Assembly: GCA_028279885.1 (NCBI GenBank) | Contig: JANQMX010000069.1 | Location: forward strand, 1-64,000 | Source: Rhodovibrionaceae bacterium | GTDB taxonomy: Bacteria > Pseudomonadota > Alphaproteobacteria > Kiloniellales > DSM-21159 | Direction: 5' to 3' | Length of the DNA: 64,000 bases | Shown here: one piece after another, positions 30,055-37,692 of the stretch | How positions within the stretch are numbered: position 1 is the stretch's first letter | Layout of the letters: each line of letters starts with the position of its first letter | Program-made: the position numbers and the translations under genes | The notes under the pieces: model-generated | Told to the model about the DNA's origin: nothing | The model's input: the letters and a program-made list of their open reading frames with translations, nothing else | Database searches by the model: none

Positions 30055-30072
30055 ATTGAGAGCTATTCGCAT
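30055..30072. promoter_or_regulatory. possible Fur-type iron box upstream of the ECF sigma gene
   Basis: ATTGAGAGCTATTCGCAT resembles the Fur-box core ATTGAGAATCATTCTCAT at most positions and sits in the ~350-nt space before the sigma gene. It would place the whole Fec-like cassette under iron control. The rest of 29973-30258 shows no gene. Confidence 0.4.
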
Positions 30073-30258
30073 CTTATTTTAGCCTCGGGCGCGGGGCCGT
30101 GCAACGCCTGTCCGTCGATCCAACGGGTTGACCTCGGCTAAGCGCGTCGCTTTGCGATGTGTTGGAAACACCCTTGCCGGCGCCTTGGCTTCCGGTCGGC
30201 GCGCGCCTGTTGGACGGTAGGCAGGTGTCGTCACCGCCTAAAACGGCAACGGCCCCAC

Positions 30259-30285
30259 TGCAGGATGCGCCAGGCGCACCCTGCA
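30259..30285. terminator. GC-rich hairpin after the histone-like gene
   Basis: TGCAGGATGCGCC and GGCGCACCCTGCA form a near-perfect stem (one mismatch) 40 nt beyond the stop of the minus-strand histone-like gene. No T-run follows, so it may act as an mRNA 3' structure rather than a simple terminator. Confidence 0.4.
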
Positions 30286-30324
30286 TGTGAGGCCGCTGTA
30301 AAGCGTCAGATCAGATAAGGAGGC

Positions 30325-31557
30325 TTAGGCAGCCCACTTGATCTGGAACTCGACTTCCTGCTTGGTCTTGCCACGCTCGTGCTCGATGTTGAACACGGCA
30401 CCGGCCGGAACCGAAACGCGCTCGCCGGCGATCTGGATCTTGAAGCTCTGACCCTTCTCGACTGCTTGCGCGAAGCGGCGAAGCTTGGCGGCGAAATCCT
30501 TGGCCGAATAGGCCTTCTCGAGATCGCGCTGCAGCTTGCGGGCCGGCGACATGGGACGACGCGCCAGCGGCTTCTTGGCGCCGATGCGGCGCTTGGCCAG
30601 CGTCTTGTTGACGGTCTTCCGGGCGACCGCCTTCTTGGCGACAGTCTTCCGGGCAACCGCCTTCTTAGCGACCGGCTTCCGAGCGGTGGTCTTCCGGGCA
30701 ACCGCCTTTTTGGCGACGGCCTTGCGGGCGACCGGCTTCTTGACCGCGGTCTTGCGGACCGTGGTCTTCCGAGCGACCGGCTTCCGGGCCGTGGTCTTCC
30801 GAGCGGTGGTGGTCTTCTTGGCGACGGCCTTGCGGGCGACCGGCTTCTTAGCCGCGACCTTACGAACCGGCTTCTTGGCCGCGGTCTTGCGGACCGTGGT
30901 CTTCCGAGCGACCGGCTTCCGGGCCGTGGTCTTCCGGGCGGTGGTGGTCTTCTTGGCAACGGCCTTGCGGGCGACCGGCTTCTTGGCCGCGACCTTACGA
31001 ACCGGCTTCTTAGCCGTGGTCTTGCGGACCGTGGTCTTCCGAGCGGTGGTCTTGCGGGCCGTCGTGGTCTTCTTGGCGACCGGCTTCCGGGCCGTGGTCT
31101 TCCGAGCAGTGGTGGTCTTCTTCGCAGCCGGCTTCCGCGCGGTGGTCTTCTTGGCAACAGCCTTGCGGGCGACCGGCTTCTTGGCTGCGACCTTGCGAAC
31201 CGGCTTCTTCGCCGTGGTGGTCTTCCGAGCCGTGGTCTTCTTGGCGGTGGTGGTCTTCTTCGCCGCCGTCTTCTTGGCAACCGGCTTCTTGGCAACCGGC
31301 TTCTTGGCAACCGGCTTCTTGGCAACCGACTTCTTGGCCGCGGTCGAACGGGTGGTGCTCGTCCGCTTGGTCGCCGGGCGCTTCACAGCCGCGCGCTTCG
31401 TCGCCGGGCGCTTGGCGGCCGTGCGCTTCACGGTGCCGGTCTTGGATTTCGTGGTGGTACGCGACTTGCTGGCCGTGCCGGCCTTGCGAGTCGAGGTCTT
31501 CTTGGCAGTCCCAGCCACGGCGGCAGGGGTCGCCTTCTTTGCGGTCGCTTTCGCCAT
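30325..31557 (-). CDS. histone H1-like Lys/Ala/Thr repeat protein fused to an amphi-Trp domain
   Basis: Probably a nucleoid-associated protein. Residues 1-335 are a low-complexity basic tail built from short units such as KKTTARKP, KKPVAKKP and RKTTVRK, like the C-terminal domain of histone H1 and bacterial H1-like proteins; this should bind DNA without sequence specificity. Residues 337-410 (KLQRDLEKAYSAKDFAAKLR ... VEFQIKW) match the small amphi-Trp domain, including the terminal aromatic pattern and Trp408. Both halves are in one continuous frame with no stop. There are no cysteines or membrane helices. The gene stands alone on its strand. The repeats make its length prone to slippage. The role of the amphi-Trp part is not known. 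Confidence 0.85.
   Translation of the reverse strand: MAKATAKKATPAAVAGTAKKTSTRKAGTASKSRTTTKSKTGTVKRTAAKRPATKRAAVKRPATKRTSTTRSTAAKKSVAKKPVAKKPVAKKPVAKKTAAKKTTTAKKTTARKTTTAKKPVRKVAAKKPVARKAVAKKTTARKPAAKKTTTARKTTARKPVAKKTTTARKTTARKTTVRKTTAKKPVRKVAAKKPVARKAVAKKTTTARKTTARKPVARKTTVRKTAAKKPVRKVAAKKPVARKAVAKKTTTARKTTARKPVARKTTVRKTAVKKPVARKAVAKKAVARKTTARKPVAKKAVARKTVAKKAVARKTVNKTLAKRRIGAKKPLARRPMSPARKLQRDLEKAYSAKDFAAKLRRFAQAVEKGQSFKIQIAGERVSVPAGAVFNIEHERGKTKQEVEFQIKWAA
31271..31330. repeat. 15-bp tandem repeat inside the histone-like gene
   Basis: TTCTTGGCAACCGGC is repeated four times in a row, the last copy with one change, encoding consecutive KKPVA units on the minus strand. Looser versions of related units extend over about 30600-31450. 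Confidence 0.85.
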
Positions 31558-31787
31558 CGCTTTGGTAGCTCCTTAGATAGCTTCTTCGCCGAAGGCGGGC
31601 CGGACCAAGTTGCAGAACGCAGCCGATTGGACCCACCTGGAGTTACCGCCTATAGGCACCGTTTCCCAACAAAAGGTTAACGACCGGTCTGAATTCGGGT
31701 CCGGATATAGATCAGCACAGTCTAGTGGCCGCTGCCGATCGTGTTACAGTGCAACAACGATAGAATTCGAACAGACAGGGTTAGGCT

Positions 31788-32519
31788 ATGGACCACGCGC
31801 ACTATGAGCGCAGACTGTCGGCACTTCAGCGCGAGCTGTCTTTACTGCAGACCTCTTACGTCAAACGCGGCTACCGTGGCGTTGTCGTGCTCGAAGGCTG
31901 GGACGCGGCCGGTAAGGGCGGCCTGGTTCGCCGTATGGGCTGGTGCGTCGACCCGCGTTACTTCCGGGTCTGGTCGATCGGCGCGCCCAAGGACCATGAA
32001 CGCCGCGAGCATTGGATCAAACGCTTCTGGGACAAGATCCCGGAGGATGGGAACATCGCCGTCTTCGACCGCTCCTGGTACGGGCGCGTCCTGGTGGAGC
32101 GCATCGAGGGTTATGCCGAGGAGAACGACTGGCGCCGCGCCTACGCCGAGATCGCGGCCTTCGAGCAGACGCTGACCGACGAAGGCTACCGGCTGGTCAA
32201 GCTCTTCCTGGATATCTCGCCGGAAACCCAGCTCAGACGCTTCCAGGAGCGCTTCTCCAACCCGGAGAAGCGCTGGAAGATCACCGAGGAAGACCTGCGC
32301 AACCGCGCGCGCTGGCATCTCTATCAAGAGGCCTATGCGGAGATGCTGGAGAAGACCTCCGGCGCGAGCGCGCCCTGGCTGAGGCTCGACGGCAACCACA
32401 AACGGAAGCTGCGCCTGCAGGCCTTCCAGGCCATTATCGAGGGCCTCGGAAACGGCGTGGAGGTGCACGAGCCGCAGGTCTCGCCGCTCTTGCAAGCCTT
32501 CTTCCACGAACCGCGCTGA
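31788..32519 (+). CDS. ppk2: polyphosphate kinase 2 family protein
   Basis: Transfers phosphate between polyphosphate and nucleoside mono- or diphosphates. The 243 residues form a single PPK2 domain: Walker A VVLEGWDAAGKGG, Walker B FDRSWYGRVLVE, the lid helix RWKITEEDLRNRARW, and the late LDGNHKRKLR. One-domain length and motif spacing agree with the family; the class (AMP- or ADP-specific) cannot be fixed by eye. The coding sequence is complete even though its last 42 bases, including the stop, belong to the 132-bp direct repeat that borders the island. Before the island arrived its convergent neighbour was the alcohol dehydrogenase now at 37.6 kb. Confidence 0.92.
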   Translation: MDHAHYERRLSALQRELSLLQTSYVKRGYRGVVVLEGWDAAGKGGLVRRMGWCVDPRYFRVWSIGAPKDHERREHWIKRFWDKIPEDGNIAVFDRSWYGRVLVERIEGYAEENDWRRAYAEIAAFEQTLTDEGYRLVKLFLDISPETQLRRFQERFSNPEKRWKITEEDLRNRARWHLYQEAYAEMLEKTSGASAPWLRLDGNHKRKLRLQAFQAIIEGLGNGVEVHEPQVSPLLQAFFHEPR

Positions 32520-32609
32520 GGGAGACGGCGCCTCGGACCGCTAGAAGCGGTCGATCACCGTGATGCCCGAACCCGCATAGCCGTCCATGGCGGCAAGGGC
32601 AGCGCCGGC
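32478..32609. repeat. left 132-bp direct repeat flanking the island
   Basis: Same sequence as 37561-37692 with no gaps and six substitutions (126/132). It consists of the last 42 nt of ppk2, the short spacer and 69 nt of the alcohol dehydrogenase 3' end. Here the dehydrogenase part is a dead remnant that would encode DGYAGSGITVIDRF; the intact gene has Thr for that Ala. A 7-bp inverted repeat GACCGCT-AGA-AGCGGTC is inside. Confidence 0.95.
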
Positions 32610-32713
32610 CAAGAGACGGTATCCGAACACGGGGTTCTACTCTACTTTAGCTACCCGTAGCGATAGACTAATAACTCATTCAGCTAGAAATGCCCTTTTG
32701 CGAAGGCCGTAGA

Positions 32714-33889
32714 ATGTCGAGTTTTCGTGATTTGTATGAGAAATGTGAGAAGCTGGATTTGGGAGGTGTTGGACCCAAAACGCTGATCGAGCTGTTAGCA
32801 CAACGCCGCTCTTGGCGTGAGGACAAGCTTGAAGCTGCCTATTACAAAGCCACTAGTCCGACCTTTAGGACGGGCCATTCGAATTTCAGAACGTTGATCG
32901 TTCAGTTCTTGGAGCACGGTCTAATCCGCGAAAGGGAAGCAGAAACAGGATATCGCTTTGCCTTGAATAGCAATGTCTGGGAGCAAGACGTTAAGCTATT
33001 CGAAGCCCTGAACGTGCTGGTGTACTTCTTCCACTCTAACTCCGAGCACCGCTTACGGGTGGACTGCAATCTCAACACATTTCTCCGTCGTGTTGTCGGC
33101 AAGTTGGAGAATACTCCCTTTGCCAATCTGCACTACTCGGTCACTTATCCAATTGCGGGCACAATCGTCTCTCGATTGCGAGACTTCAGCGGCGACGAGA
33201 GCATCCAACGATTCCGATTCGCAACGCGGACAGCAGATCAAATTAAGGCTGGGCGTAGGCCTTCATCGCAGCCAACTCTGTTTCAACCGCAGGGGCAACG
33301 TGCGCAGCCGCGAGACAGACACCCGGCAATTCGTGCTCAGTCCGCGACGCCTGACAAACCGACGTCGCCTATCAGTCCGCCCCCTTCTGATCAATCAGCC
33401 GTTCGCGGACCAGAGCCAGAGACAGGCCCATCGAACGATCCGCCGCCCGGATTGCCCTATGGTTGTGTCAAGGTGCTAGAGCCAACCACGGTATGGCAGC
33501 CAGTCATCGATAAGCTGAACCGCGAAATGCTGAGAGCCAGTCCTTTCGCGGACAGAAATGCACTGATCATGGAGATGCACGTTACATCCACTCGGCGCCA
33601 ACGTGTGATGATCGCCGTGATGAAGCGTCGAGCGCGCTGTCACTTGCTTGTGTTCAGCCTATGCGGAGTAGTTGGCGAGGAGGTCGATTTGGTCGGTCTT
33701 CTGGCCGCCGTCGATATTGATCCGAGCGGAGCCCACCCCGCACTTCTGCGAATTGATGGAGAGCGTGTTATTGGCGTTGTCCTGACCATGCCGTTCTCAC
33801 CCGAACAAGATTTCTTTGGTCCTATCAGCACCGTTGGCAAATTGGCAGACCATCTGGAAGCATCCTTTTGGGGCGTGGACGAGTACTGA
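32714..33889 (+). CDS. unknown island protein with YbjN-like C-terminus
   Basis: First gene of the island, 391 residues from ATG 32714 (AAGG upstream); a start at 32690 is possible but weaker. Residues 1-180 are globular, with what may be a winged-helix start (DLYEKCEKLDLGGVGPKTL) and a segment FRTLIVQFLEHGLIRERE. Residues 190-250 are a Pro/Gln-rich linker. Residues 255-391 look like a YbjN/type III chaperone-like alpha-beta domain, ending ALLRIDGERVIGVVLTMPF and STVGKLADHLEASFWG. This assignment is by eye and tentative. No catalytic motif, signal or membrane helix is visible. The stop overlaps the ATG of the helicase gene, so equal expression and direct partnership are likely. Function unknown. 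Confidence 0.75.
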   Translation: MSSFRDLYEKCEKLDLGGVGPKTLIELLAQRRSWREDKLEAAYYKATSPTFRTGHSNFRTLIVQFLEHGLIREREAETGYRFALNSNVWEQDVKLFEALNVLVYFFHSNSEHRLRVDCNLNTFLRRVVGKLENTPFANLHYSVTYPIAGTIVSRLRDFSGDESIQRFRFATRTADQIKAGRRPSSQPTLFQPQGQRAQPRDRHPAIRAQSATPDKPTSPISPPPSDQSAVRGPEPETGPSNDPPPGLPYGCVKVLEPTTVWQPVIDKLNREMLRASPFADRNALIMEMHVTSTRRQRVMIAVMKRRARCHLLVFSLCGVVGEEVDLVGLLAAVDIDPSGAHPALLRIDGERVIGVVLTMPFSPEQDFFGPISTVGKLADHLEASFWGVDEY

Positions 33890-36800
33890 TGGCTGATAAA
33901 ACCACTCAAGAGGAGAACGCGTTAGAAGCCGATCCAATTCAGCCTTTCGCGCCTCAGCGAGAAGAGGCGTTCCGTAGGGAGAGCTACTCCGGCGGTTCCC
34001 CGCTTGAACAAATGATACTAGCGCTGAGCGACGAGATCGATTTCGCCCAGCACAATGCCCGTAAGCAAACGCTAAAAAATGGCGAGCGAATAGGCGAGTT
34101 GGGAGGACTCCATCTATACTCGTTTCCTTTAGATCGCGCTTTCGATTTTGAGGCAGATGAAGACGTGGCCGTCGCCATCGGGGGACGCGATTACCGAGGA
34201 CGTATAGTCAGAATCGAGTTAGCGTCTGTGGTGATTGGTATCGACGAGCATCGCGGTGAAGCTCTAGCCCGCGTCGATATCACCAGAGCCGAAGACATCA
34301 TCGAGAAGCTTCTTCGCAAACAACTGGCGGCCGTATTTGAAGGGAAGCTGCCAGGATTCAATAAGAGCCAAGCCGACTATGTGATCGGGCAAGGCGAGCC
34401 GGAATCAAACACGACATCCATACCTGAGTTGGTAGACATATTCCTTTCTGTAAAAAGTTTTGCGCTTAACCCCGAGCAGCAAACCTTCATCAGTAAGGCG
34501 CTTGCATCCGAGCTAACGCTTCTCTGGGGACCACCGGGATGCGGGAAAACTCTGTGCATCGGACTGTTGGCCGCTTGTCTGCTGGCTCAGAACAAGCGGG
34601 TGCTGCTCGCTTCCAACACCAACAAAGCCGTAGACGGTGCATTGCACCAAGTGTTGCAAACGCAGCAAGACATCAATGAAGAGACCGACGATGGAACAAT
34701 CATCCGTTTCAGCGGTGCCGGTATCACGGATGAGTTCAAGAGAGATTGGCCAAGCTACCTGCTGGATGAAATTCAGCGAAAGCGTGGTGAGGACCTAGAG
34801 GCTGAAAAGTCCAAGCTCCAAGCTGAACAATCCGCTAGAGCAGCGGACTTGGCTAAATGTGAACAGGGTTTGGAAATCCACGAAGGTTATCGTCAACTCC
34901 AGCAGCGACGCTCCAGCGCTCCTCGGGAGATAAAAGATTGTCAGGCCGCCCTCGAAGGGCTTCGCCGACAAATGAGCGAACTCGAGGAAGTGCGGAGAAA
35001 TCTGGAGGCAGAATGGGCCGACGCGCCTGAAACGCCTACGCTCGTGAGCCGCCTAACTAGGAAGCGGCCACGAGGGGAAATCGAGGCACAACGTCTTCAA
35101 TGCCAAGACCAAATAAAGCGCACCCAGGTCAGGTTAGAAGAGCGAACACAACGTTTGGCAGCCCTGAAACATGAACGGACGCAGCTTGAGAAACTTACTG
35201 TCGAGCTGACTGAACGGCTCAAGAGAATACGACCTGAGAGCGATCTGAAGTCTGAACAGCAAACGCTCCGATCTCGCCTTTCCGAACTCGACACGCGCCT
35301 ACAGGAAATTGATCAAGCACTTGGTGACTTACGCAGGAGTATTCTGAGCGAAGCTCGTCTGATTGGCACGACAGTTCACAAGACTTTCCTAGACCCACTG
35401 CTTTCAAGCCTCGAATTCGATGCCGTGATCGTAGACGAGGCCAGCATGGTTGTGCTCCCGATGATCTACTGGGCAGCGGGCCGCGCTAAGGCTCAAGTGA
35501 TCGTCGTCGGTGACTTTCAACAACTGCCTGCAATCATCAAAAACACCGATAGTGAACTAGTTGGCGAGTGGTTGGCATGTTCTCCATTCGATAAATGGCA
35601 TGTCCCCGACGCCGTCCAGAAGGGAAGCACGAAGGACCTCCCTTTTCTGGTCGCGCTTCAAGAGCAGAACCGAATGCACCCAGAAATCGGGCGCCTGGTC
35701 TCAGACCTGTTCTATTCCGACATTCACACGCCCAAAGGAAATGGGCTCCTGCCGGGCCCCCGTGCAAAGAGCCAAGTGTCGAGCTCCCAGCGGCTGCCCC
35801 AACAAAAGACTGACAAGCGCATCACCACCATTGACACAAGAGACCTCGGAGGCTGGTCCAGCCAGCCTTACGAAGGATCAGGCCGATTCAACCCAACGCA
35901 TGTTGCGCTAGGGTTGGCCTTGATAGACCGCTTTGCGCTGGCCGGTGTGTTGGAGGCAGGGGAAAACAGTCAAGTCGGCTTTGTCACGCCTTACGCTGGC
36001 CAGGCCAGGCTATTCACAAAGGCAGCAGAACAGCGTCACCACGACTTAATCGATCAAACCAGTATCGGCACTGCCCACCGGTTTCAGGGCGGTGAGCGCG
36101 ATATCATTATCTTCGACTATGTTCTTTCGGAGAACCGGCGCTACCCGTCTCGCTTTATCGATTCGAAAGACGGACGTGACCAACCGGCCAATTTGCTCAA
36201 CGTGGCCCTTAGTCGGGCGAAGAAGCACCTAATAGTGATTTACAACTCCGACGATTTCGGTGAGCGAGGCACCCATCCATGGATGCGCAATTTCTTTCAG
36301 ACCTTGGTAGAGCGTTCAGAGGCTCTTGATGCCAAGCAACTTCTGCAAGAATCTGACGTTCTTGGGCAAGTGCGTGAATTGGCGAGTGGCCGTGCATTCA
36401 CGGTCGAGGAAGGCAACACACTTCACGACGAAACCAGCTTTTACGCGGCCGTTCGCAAGGATCTCGTTTCGGCACGACAGGCTGTCTTAATCTTTAGCGC
36501 ATTTGCCACTCCTGAGAATGTCGCTCGTTGGGCCGATTTGTTTCAGTCCATGCTTGAGCGAGGCGTGAGAATCAGGGTTGTCACCAAACCCGCACGAAGT
36601 CAGCCAAATGCACAGCGAAACAGCCAGCAGCTGATGGCCATGTTCGACACGTTGCGACGCGCGGGCATCGTTATCGACACTCGATCGGCAACCCACGAGA
36701 AAGCTGTCGTGATCGACAGCAAAATCGTCTGGCATGGGTCGCTCAACATGCTTTCGCAGAATGTTGCGCGCACGACAGAGCTAATGACCCGCACTGTCTC

Positions 36801-37524
36801 GTCGGAGTATGCCAATGAACTACTCCGCATGCTGGCCCGCCATGATCTGAAGCAACAGGATCTAACCTTACAGCAGTTACCGGTCTGTCCGACCTGTAGC
36901 GGTCCGACGACTCTAGGCGCGAATTGGAAAGGACAGCGGTTTCTCTTCTGCGAACAGGATTGTGGATTCATCGCCGCAGCCTGGGACTTTCACAAGCTTG
37001 CTCACGGACTGCCCATAGGGAAGCACTTGCATCGCTGCCCGGCTTGTCGAAGCGGTAGCGTGGTGGTTGCTCAGACAAAGCGAGGGCGCACCTATGGTCG
37101 CTGTAATAGCAGTGGTCGTAGCGGCGGCCCGAAGTGCAAGCACCAAGAAGAGCTTCGGCTAACCGATCTACCGGCCTATGAACCCTACCCCGAGCCCAAG
37201 GCACCAGAACCTTCCATTTTGGCTGAACTAACAATCGAAGCTGCTGACACGTTCGCGTCACCACCGTCTGCTAGGTCAACAGTAGGCGAGGTGGCCGTGC
37301 CTTCGAAGAAGAAGATGAAGAAGCAAGACGCCACGTCGTCGGGAAGGCGACCGACATCGCATTCCTCTGAAGGGCCAAGTCAATCTCCTGCAAACAAGAC
37401 TAGCTACAAGACCAAACCATCGCCTTCGATCTCACGGTCTCAGCAGGACGAGGCGAAGAAGGGTCGTCGTAGGCGCCCCAAAGATGCTGCCGAACTGGAC
37501 GCCTATCTCTCATCGCTAAGCTGA
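33889..37524 (+). CDS. SF1 (Upf1/COG1112-like) helicase with PLD nuclease motif and zinc ribbons (Mokosh type II-like)
   Basis: 1211 residues from ATG 33889. In order: N-terminal beta-rich region; SF1 helicase with NPEQQTFISKAL, Walker A GPPGCGKT (about 214), a long coiled-coil insert (about 295-490), DEAS (516), GDFQQLPAI (541), QNRMHPEIG (592), TAHRFQGGERDIIIFD (728) and NVALSRAKKHL (771). A PLD phosphodiesterase motif follows, HEKAVVID then GSLN (about 935-953), one copy only. Then two zinc-ribbon-like clusters (CPTC ... CEQDC; CPAC ... C) and a basic Ser-rich tail. Helicase plus PLD in one chain is the layout of the Mokosh type II anti-phage protein, so a nucleic-acid-targeting defence role is likely. 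Coupled to the gene upstream. All key motif residues are intact. Confidence 0.88.
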   Translation: MADKTTQEENALEADPIQPFAPQREEAFRRESYSGGSPLEQMILALSDEIDFAQHNARKQTLKNGERIGELGGLHLYSFPLDRAFDFEADEDVAVAIGGRDYRGRIVRIELASVVIGIDEHRGEALARVDITRAEDIIEKLLRKQLAAVFEGKLPGFNKSQADYVIGQGEPESNTTSIPELVDIFLSVKSFALNPEQQTFISKALASELTLLWGPPGCGKTLCIGLLAACLLAQNKRVLLASNTNKAVDGALHQVLQTQQDINEETDDGTIIRFSGAGITDEFKRDWPSYLLDEIQRKRGEDLEAEKSKLQAEQSARAADLAKCEQGLEIHEGYRQLQQRRSSAPREIKDCQAALEGLRRQMSELEEVRRNLEAEWADAPETPTLVSRLTRKRPRGEIEAQRLQCQDQIKRTQVRLEERTQRLAALKHERTQLEKLTVELTERLKRIRPESDLKSEQQTLRSRLSELDTRLQEIDQALGDLRRSILSEARLIGTTVHKTFLDPLLSSLEFDAVIVDEASMVVLPMIYWAAGRAKAQVIVVGDFQQLPAIIKNTDSELVGEWLACSPFDKWHVPDAVQKGSTKDLPFLVALQEQNRMHPEIGRLVSDLFYSDIHTPKGNGLLPGPRAKSQVSSSQRLPQQKTDKRITTIDTRDLGGWSSQPYEGSGRFNPTHVALGLALIDRFALAGVLEAGENSQVGFVTPYAGQARLFTKAAEQRHHDLIDQTSIGTAHRFQGGERDIIIFDYVLSENRRYPSRFIDSKDGRDQPANLLNVALSRAKKHLIVIYNSDDFGERGTHPWMRNFFQTLVERSEALDAKQLLQESDVLGQVRELASGRAFTVEEGNTLHDETSFYAAVRKDLVSARQAVLIFSAFATPENVARWADLFQSMLERGVRIRVVTKPARSQPNAQRNSQQLMAMFDTLRRAGIVIDTRSATHEKAVVIDSKIVWHGSLNMLSQNVARTTELMTRTVSSEYANELLRMLARHDLKQQDLTLQQLPVCPTCSGPTTLGANWKGQRFLFCEQDCGFIAAAWDFHKLAHGLPIGKHLHRCPACRSGSVVVAQTKRGRTYGRCNSSGRSGGPKCKHQEELRLTDLPAYEPYPEPKAPEPSILAELTIEAADTFASPPSARSTVGEVAVPSKKKMKKQDATSSGRRPTSHSSEGPSQSPANKTSYKTKPSPSISRSQQDEAKKGRRRRPKDAAELDAYLSSLS

Positions 37525-37560
37525 TGCTGGCGGCTCGTCTCAACTACCTGTGCGTTTGAA

Positions 37561-37692
37561 GTCTCGCCGCTCTTGCAAGCCTTCTTCCACGAACCGCGCT
37601 GAGGGAGGCGGTGTCTCGGACCGCTAGAAGCGGTCGATCACCGTGATGCCGGAACCCGTGTAGCCGTCCATGGCGGCAAGGGCAGCGCCGGC
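37561..37692. repeat. right 132-bp direct repeat flanking the island
   Basis: Pairs with 32478-32609 at a constant offset of 5083 bases. Here the alcohol dehydrogenase end is the functional one and the first 42 nt are a copy of the ppk2 tail with no gene attached. Confidence 0.95.

Larger units (their letters stand above)
32610..37560 (+). mobile_element. ~5 kb genomic island carrying a two-gene helicase-PLD system
   Basis: Bounded exactly by the two 132-bp repeats, with lower GC and more A/T-ending codons than either flank. It contains only two genes, coupled by a TGATG overlap. No integrase, transposase or terminal inverted repeat was seen, so it is not an autonomous element. Removing it together with one repeat copy restores a clean convergent ppk2/alcohol-dehydrogenase junction. 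An arrangement like this fits integration of a circle by single crossover within shared sequence. The first ~100 bp is AT-richer and should hold the promoter. Confidence 0.85.

Noticed and set aside
30379-31680. Leu/Gly/Arg-rich plus-strand ORFs and the Arg/Pro-rich minus-strand ORF across the histone-like gene
   Set aside because: They are alternate-frame readings of the same repeat DNA; only the Lys/Ala frame ends in a recognised domain and has a normal start.
32610-37560. Integrase or transposase inside the island
   Set aside because: All frames were read: apart from the two annotated genes, only short antisense ORFs are present, none with recombinase motifs.
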